From assembly GCF_002929225.1 (NCBI RefSeq), contig NZ_PISM01000014.1:310001-374000 (forward strand): 64,000 bases of DNA, in the 5' to 3' direction. The position numbers were made by a program, and so were the translations under genes. The notes below the pieces were generated by a model, which saw nothing but the letters and a program-made list of their open reading frames with translations, had not been told where the DNA came from and did not search any database. This DNA comes from Stutzerimonas kunmingensis. Its GTDB lineage: Bacteria > Pseudomonadota > Gammaproteobacteria > Pseudomonadales > Pseudomonadaceae. This document shows positions 59,165-64,000 of this stretch, in pieces (position 1 is the stretch's first letter; each line of letters starts with the position of its first letter).

Positions 59165-60532
59165 ATGCGCTATCAGTCCCAATCGGTCGCCTACTGGTAC
59201 TTCGCGGTCGCGATGGTGTTGTTCGGCCTGCAGCTGGTGTTCGGCCTGCTCTCGGCAACCAAGTACATCGGGCCGGACCCGCTGTTGTATATCCTGCCTT
59301 TCGACGTGACCAAGGTGATTCACACCAACCTGCTGATCGTCTGGGTACTGACTGGCTTCATGGGGGCGACCTACTGGATGATTCCGGAAGAGTCGCGCGC
59401 CGAGCTGCATAGCACCAAGCTGGCCTATGTACAGCTGGTGCTTTGGACGCTGATGGGCGTCACGGCGATCATCGGCTACCTGTTCCGCTACGGCACCGGC
59501 AACAAGCTGCTCGAGCAGCCGTTGCCGCACAAGATCGTCATCGTCATCTGCATGCTGATCTTCCTCTACAACATCGGCATGACGATCCGCAAAGCGGGGC
59601 GTTTCACCACGACCGAAGCAGTGTTGATGATCGGCTTTGTCAGTGCCGCACTCCTGTACTTGCCTGCGTTGCTGCATTACGAGAACTACACGGTTTCCAT
59701 TTTCTATCGCTGGTGGACGATTCATCTATGGGTCGAAGGCGTCTGGATGATGATCATGGGCGGCTTCCTGGCCTACCTGCTGATCCGCTTGTCCGGTGCG
59801 GATCGGGAAGTCATGGAGAAATGGCTGTATGTGATCGTCGGCTTGGTGTTTCTCGCCGGCATCCTCGGCACGGCGCACCACTATTACTGGGTCGGCGTAC
59901 CCACTTACTGGCTGCCCATTGGCGGGTTTTTCAGCGCGCTTGAGCCGCTCGCGCTCGTTGGCATGGCCGCCTATGCCTACGGCGCCATGCGCCGCTCGGG
60001 GCTGGCGCACCCGAATACGCTGGCGTTGCACTGGACGATCGGCAGTGCGCTGTTCTCCCTGTTCGGTGCCGGGCTACTGGGCTTGGCTCATACCTGGCCG
60101 AGCGTCAACAAGTGGACCCATGGCACGTTAATCACCGCGATGCACGGCCATGCTGCGTTCTACGGTGCCTACGCAATGATCGTCATGGCGATGATCAGCT
60201 ATGCCTTGCCATCGCTGACTGCCGGACGACGGGAGCAGGGCACGGCGCTGGGCTACTGGGCATTCTGGCTGCAAATCACCGGCATGTTCGGCATGACGCT
60301 GTCGTTTGCCACCGCAGGTATTGCGCAGGTCTATCTGGAGCGAATCATGGGCATGGGCTATCTGGATGCACAGCTGAAGATTCAGATCCATTTCGTGATG
60401 CTCATTGCCACCGCGTCGCTGTTCACCGTGGGCGTTGCCCTGTTCATCTACGACTTCTTCCGCTACACGCCACGCTTCGTCCTGGATGATACGGAGCCGG
60501 TGCTTGCGGAGAGGGAGGTACACCCGACGTGA
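59165..60532 (+). CDS. norB: Nitric oxide reductase catalytic subunit NorB
   Basis: The 455-residue membrane protein has about 12 helices and matches short-chain cNOR NorB. Haem and FeB ligand histidines are in DVTKVIHTNLLIVW, IHLWVEGVWMMIMGGF, AHHYYWVG, MHGHAAFYGAYA and QIHFVMLIATA; the glutamates LWVEGVW and FFSALEPLAL are the conserved acidic residues of the active site. It reduces two NO to N2O with electrons from NorC. Its stop overlaps the norQ start by 4 bp. Confidence 0.96.
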   Translation: MRYQSQSVAYWYFAVAMVLFGLQLVFGLLSATKYIGPDPLLYILPFDVTKVIHTNLLIVWVLTGFMGATYWMIPEESRAELHSTKLAYVQLVLWTLMGVTAIIGYLFRYGTGNKLLEQPLPHKIVIVICMLIFLYNIGMTIRKAGRFTTTEAVLMIGFVSAALLYLPALLHYENYTVSIFYRWWTIHLWVEGVWMMIMGGFLAYLLIRLSGADREVMEKWLYVIVGLVFLAGILGTAHHYYWVGVPTYWLPIGGFFSALEPLALVGMAAYAYGAMRRSGLAHPNTLALHWTIGSALFSLFGAGLLGLAHTWPSVNKWTHGTLITAMHGHAAFYGAYAMIVMAMISYALPSLTAGRREQGTALGYWAFWLQITGMFGMTLSFATAGIAQVYLERIMGMGYLDAQLKIQIHFVMLIATASLFTVGVALFIYDFFRYTPRFVLDDTEPVLAEREVHPT

Positions 60533-61344
60533 CGTTGCCCGAATACCCGCCACTGGCGAAAGCAAGTGAGGGGGAGCCGTTCTACGTACCGTGCGGCAAT
60601 GAAGTCGCGATGTTCGAGCGCTGCCATGCGCGTGGCTTGGCAGTCATGCTCAAAGGGCCGACCGGCTGTGGCAAGACCCGCTTCGTCGAACATATGGCCT
60701 GGAAACTGGACCGGCCGCTGATCACGGTGGCTTGCCACGATGATCTGTCGGCCAGCGACCTGATCGGGCGTTTCCTTATTCGCCATGACGGTACCGTCTG
60801 GCAGGATGGCCCTCTCACCCGCGCCGTGCGTGAGGGGGCCATCTGCTATCTGGATGAAGTCGTCGAGGCGCGCCAGGACACCGTGGTCGTCTTGCATGCA
60901 TTGACCGATCACCGGCGCCTGCTGCCAATCGACAAGACCGGTGAGTTGCTGATGGCTGCGCCGGGCTTCCAGTTGGTGATCTCCTACAACCCGGGCTACC
61001 AGCGCATGCTCAAGGATCTCAAACCGAGCACACGCCAGCGCTTCGTGGCCATGGATCTGGATTTCCCGGGCGAAGATGCGGAGGCGAAGATCGTCGAGCG
61101 CGAGAGTGGTGTCGACGCACCGACTTCGCGTGCCCTGGTCACGCTGGCCCGCAGGCTGCGAGCGCTGCGGGACCGCGGCCTGGCCGAGGTGCCGAGTACT
61201 CGTCTCTTGATCGCCGCGGGTGCACTCTGCGTCGATGGCATACCCGTTCGGGAAGCGTGCCTGGCGGCAATCGTCTCGCCACTTTCGGACGACGAAGCCC
61301 TGGTCGGAGCGATGCGCGATCTGGTCGACGGAACCTTCATCTAG
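60529..61344 (+). CDS. norQ: NorQ MoxR-type AAA+ ATPase
   Basis: The start is GTG 60529, overlapping the norB stop (GTGA). The 271-residue ATPase has Walker A GPTGCGKT at 43-50, Walker B AICYLDEVVEA near 104-114, and sensor region NPGYQRMLKDLKPSTRQRF. NorQ (CbbQ/NirQ/GpvN family) forms rings that work with NorD to insert the FeB iron and activate NorB. The tight spacing to norD (3 bp) supports a joint complex. Confidence 0.94.
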   Translation: MTLPEYPPLAKASEGEPFYVPCGNEVAMFERCHARGLAVMLKGPTGCGKTRFVEHMAWKLDRPLITVACHDDLSASDLIGRFLIRHDGTVWQDGPLTRAVREGAICYLDEVVEARQDTVVVLHALTDHRRLLPIDKTGELLMAAPGFQLVISYNPGYQRMLKDLKPSTRQRFVAMDLDFPGEDAEAKIVERESGVDAPTSRALVTLARRLRALRDRGLAEVPSTRLLIAAGALCVDGIPVREACLAAIVSPLSDDEALVGAMRDLVDGTFI

Positions 61345-61347
61345 ACC

Positions 61348-63366
61348 ATGGCCGAAGCCGAGGAGGTTCTTACCGACGCTGCGCGGCATGCCACGGTCTT
61401 CGCCCAGCGCCTCTGGCGTCGCTACAGTCCTGCGCCGGACGCACCGGCAAGTCTATCGCTGAGCGAGGTGGCGGAGCGTCTGGAACTGCTGCTGTCGGCG
61501 GTGTTCGGCAACAGCTATCGGCTGCGCATCGCCCAGCCGCCGGCGCGACCGACCTTGCTGGGCAACTGGTTCGGCCGCACGCCCAGGCCGCAGCGATTGG
61601 CGGCAGTACCGGCAACCGATGGCACAAGCATCTGGCTTCCTCGCTCGTTGGATATCCCTGATCGAGCACTGGCGGCGAATCTCTACAAAGTGATGGCCTT
61701 GCAGCAGGCAATGCGCATCCGCCGCGGTAGTGCACTGAGCCTCTGGCGCAGCCTCCCGCCACTTGCCGGGGCGCTGTACCACCTACTTGAAGTCCAAGCG
61801 GCCGAGCGTGAACTGCTGGAGGAAATGCCAGGGTTTGCTGAATCGGTGCGGGCATTGCGGGCCTGCGCATTCACGCGTCGTCCACCGCTGAGTGCATTCG
61901 GTTCGGCACGACGCCCCCTGGAGGCTCGCGTGCGTGCATTGCTGGTTGGCGAAGCTGATGGTGTTCCGCAGTCACCTACGCCTGAAGCGTCGTGCGAGCT
62001 GGCCGTGCGATTGTTGGCTGAATGGGGGCTGGAACCTGCCTCTGGAGGACGCATCGGTCAGGAGCCGCTCTTCGCAGACTGGTGGACCGGCATGCTGTTG
62101 GCACCTTCGACGCACCATCAACACTCCGCCGGTGCTCAGAGTCCGTTCGACCCCACTCAGGCAGCGCCGCAGAGCGTGCGCCTCGAACGACGCCCCGACA
62201 TTCGCCAGGCGAGCCCCGATGAGGATGAATCGGAGGAAAGCGGACCGCTGATGATCCAGCTGGACGAGCCACATCCCCACGCTGAGGACCCGATGGGCTT
62301 GCAGCGGCCCATCGATCGGGACGATGCGGATGCGGAGCTGTTCGGTGAAATGCTCGGCGATCTTCCTCAGGCGCGTTTGGTGGCGTCACCAGGGCGACCC
62401 AAAGAGGTGTTGCTGGCTGATGATCCTCCGGATGCCTCTGCTATCGCGCTTGCGCCCGGCGTTTCGGTTCTGCAGCGAGGCATCGCCTATCCCGAATGGG
62501 ACTACCGCAGGCAGCATTACCGCGAGCAGAACGCCCTCGTGCAGGTACGCACGGCCCCGCCGGGTAATCCAGTCTGGGTAGCGGAAACGCTCGAGTCCCA
62601 TCAGGGATTGCTCGAGGGGATTCGCCGCCGCTTCGAATTGCTGCGCACCCATCGGGCCTGGTTGCGCGGTCAGGTCGATGGCGATGAGCTGGACCTGGAT
62701 GCCTATGTGGATGCGGTTGCGAATCTGCGGGCTGGCAGCGGGCTGACCGATCGTCTGTACCGCACGCAGCGTTGCGCGGAGCGGAACCTTGCCATCCTGC
62801 TGCTCATCGATGTCAGCGGATCGACGGACAGCTGGATATCCCAGGGGCGACGCGTGATAGACGTCGAGCGCGAAGCCTTGTTGCTGGTCAGCATCGCGCT
62901 GCAGAGCCTGGGTGCGCCCTACGCGATCCAGGCATTTTCAGGGCAGGGCAGGGAAGCGGTGGTGGTCCGCGATATCAAGACCTTCGAGGAGGCTTATGGC
63001 CAGGAGGTGGCGCTACGCATCGCCTCCCTGGAGCCGGAGCATTACACCCGCTGCGGTGCGGCTATCCGTCACGCGAGTGCCAATCTCATGCACCAACCGG
63101 CGGCCCGTCGGCTGCTGCTGGTGTTGTCCGATGGAAAGCCTAGCGACAACGATGACTACGAAGGGCGATACGGAGTCGAGGACACCCGCCAGGCGGTTCT
63201 GGAAGCCGTGCTGCAAGGTATATCGCCGTTCTGCCTGACCATCGACCGGCAGGCCAGCGCCTACCTGCCGCGCATATTTGGCGCAACCCGTTATGCACTG
63301 TTACCACGCCCTGAGCTCCTGCCTACCGTTCTACTCGACTGGATGAAGCGTCTGGTGCAGGGATAG
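61348..63366 (+). CDS. norD: NorD VWA-domain activation protein
   Basis: The 672-residue protein ends in a von Willebrand A domain (residues about 480-672) with the metal-ion-dependent adhesion site DVSGSTDSW and ERNLAILLLID before it, plus LLLVLSDGKPSDND. The N-terminal 470 residues are a soluble alpha-helical and acidic region typical of NorD/CbbO. Together with NorQ it matures nitric oxide reductase. It is the last gene of the operon: 178 bp without a gene follow before tig. Confidence 0.93.
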   Translation: MAEAEEVLTDAARHATVFAQRLWRRYSPAPDAPASLSLSEVAERLELLLSAVFGNSYRLRIAQPPARPTLLGNWFGRTPRPQRLAAVPATDGTSIWLPRSLDIPDRALAANLYKVMALQQAMRIRRGSALSLWRSLPPLAGALYHLLEVQAAERELLEEMPGFAESVRALRACAFTRRPPLSAFGSARRPLEARVRALLVGEADGVPQSPTPEASCELAVRLLAEWGLEPASGGRIGQEPLFADWWTGMLLAPSTHHQHSAGAQSPFDPTQAAPQSVRLERRPDIRQASPDEDESEESGPLMIQLDEPHPHAEDPMGLQRPIDRDDADAELFGEMLGDLPQARLVASPGRPKEVLLADDPPDASAIALAPGVSVLQRGIAYPEWDYRRQHYREQNALVQVRTAPPGNPVWVAETLESHQGLLEGIRRRFELLRTHRAWLRGQVDGDELDLDAYVDAVANLRAGSGLTDRLYRTQRCAERNLAILLLIDVSGSTDSWISQGRRVIDVEREALLLVSIALQSLGAPYAIQAFSGQGREAVVVRDIKTFEEAYGQEVALRIASLEPEHYTRCGAAIRHASANLMHQPAARRLLLVLSDGKPSDNDDYEGRYGVEDTRQAVLEAVLQGISPFCLTIDRQASAYLPRIFGATRYALLPRPELLPTVLLDWMKRLVQG

Positions 63367-63544
63367 TTGGCCAGCATATGTCCTCGATTTTCGGCTGGGC
63401 TGACGTAAGTAGTGATTCGCCGGGCGCGGCTCGGCTTTTGCTCGGCGCGACGGGCAGGGTGACTTATGTCAATCGAGCCACTAGAATGCTTGCCCATTCT
63501 GGGGCCGGAACGCCCGGCTTATGTCTGTGCAACGAGGAAAATCC

Positions 63545-64000
63545 ATGCAAGTTTCTGTTGAAAGCACCTCCGCTCTTGAGCGCCGCATGACCATCGGCGT
63601 GCCGGTCGAGCGCATCGAGACCGAAGTCAACAAGCGTCTGCAACAGACCGCCAGCCGTGCCAAGATCCCTGGTTTCCGTCCCGGCAAAGTGCCGATGAGC
63701 GTGATCCGTCAGCGTTACGAAGAAGCCGCCCGTCAGGAAGCGCTGGGCGATCTGATCCAGTCGACATTCTATGAAGCCGTCGTTGCCGAGAAGCTGAACC
63801 CGGCCGGCGCGCCGTCCGTCGAGCCTAAAGTGTTCGAAAAGGGCAAGGATCTGGAATACGTCGCCACCTTCGAAGTGTTCCCCGAGTTCGAAGTGGCCGG
63901 TTTCGAGGCCATCGAGATCGAGCGTCTGCAGGCCGAAGTCGCCGATGCCGACGTCGACAACATGCTGGAAATCCTGCGCAAGCAGAACACCCGTTTCGAG
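63545..64000 (+). CDS. tig: Trigger factor (3' end beyond window)
   Basis: The first 152 codons of tig start at ATG 63545 (ACGAGG 9 bp upstream). The N-terminal ribosome-binding domain is complete: the signature GFRPGKVP lies in [20 protein letters not shown]. The start of the PPIase region follows ([20 protein letters not shown]). The chaperone binds nascent chains at the ribosome exit. In P. aeruginosa tig lies close to the folD-tRNA cluster, so here the 16 kb between tRNA-Leu and tig is extra or rearranged sequence. Confidence 0.96.
   Translation, partial: MQVSVESTSALERRMTIGVPVERIETEVNKRLQQTASRAKIPGFRPGKVPMSVIRQRYEEAARQEALGDLIQSTFYEAVVAEKLNPAGAPSVEPKVFEKGKDLEYVATFEVFPEFEVAGFEAIEIERLQAEVADADVDNMLEILRKQNTRFE

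Noticed and set aside
47251-63540. Integrative island using the 3' end of tRNA-Leu as attachment site
   Set aside because: I found no integrase and no repeat of the tRNA-Leu 3' end near tig; the stretch may be acquired but not by this route as far as the sequence shows.

Overview
This 64 kb window is GC-rich chromosomal DNA from a gammaproteobacterium of the Pseudomonas / Stutzerimonas (P. stutzeri) group. The evidence is a near-textbook OprI lipoprotein, the crfX-cmpX-sigX-oprF block, an AlgR/Pseudomonas-type housekeeping order (aroG-cysB-cysH-thrH-pabB; ppsR/ppsA-rraA; acnB; miaE/lpxH-ppiB-glnS-cysS-folD-tRNAs-tig) and a foldase-dependent lipase. Nearly every base is coding. There is no insertion sequence, integrase, phage gene, CRISPR array or rRNA.

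Layout. 1-10.5 kb: partial TatD, MltF-like lytic transglycosylase, lipase plus its foldase behind a recognisable sigma-54 promoter, GreB, a YbbAB-type ABC exporter divergent from TesA, an L,D-transpeptidase and OprI. 10.5-20.8 kb: a small GNAT protein, DAHP synthase, a ketopantoate-reductase-like protein, sulfur assimilation (CysB, CysH), ThrH, PabB, and a three-gene operon (retropepsin-like protease, 7TM/inactive transglutaminase, ATP-grasp ligase) whose biochemical role is poorly defined. 20.9-27.9 kb: a complete GntR-controlled 2-methylcitrate operon (prpB, prpC, acnD, prpF) for propionate use. 27.9-36 kb: PEP synthase with its regulator, RraA, ZntB and the cell-envelope stress block crfX-cmpX-sigX-oprF. 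36-47.4 kb: AcnB with an unusual leader, a universal stress protein behind a textbook ANR promoter, MiaE, LpxH, PpiB, GlnS, CysS, FolD and three tRNAs (Arg, His, Leu).

47.5-63.4 kb is accessory: it separates the tRNA cluster from tig. It holds an unrecognised 475-residue membrane protein, a GntR/TSUP-transporter pair, a two-component system with a TonB-dependent receptor (iron-type), ohr/ohrR, and a denitrification operon nirK - small membrane protein - norC - norB - norQ - norD.

The most unusual content is that denitrification operon. NirK carries an additional N-terminal cupredoxin with its own complete type-1 copper site, and NorC carries an additional C-terminal c-type cytochrome with a second haem site. 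So both the nitrite and the nitric oxide reductase have fused electron-transfer domains. Between them lies a 41-residue single-span membrane protein. A perfect FNR/DNR box precedes the operon. Functionally the window joins anaerobic respiration (nirK-nor, ANR-controlled stress protein), propionate and gluconeogenic carbon flow (prp operon, AcnB, PpsA), lipid use (lipase) and envelope maintenance.
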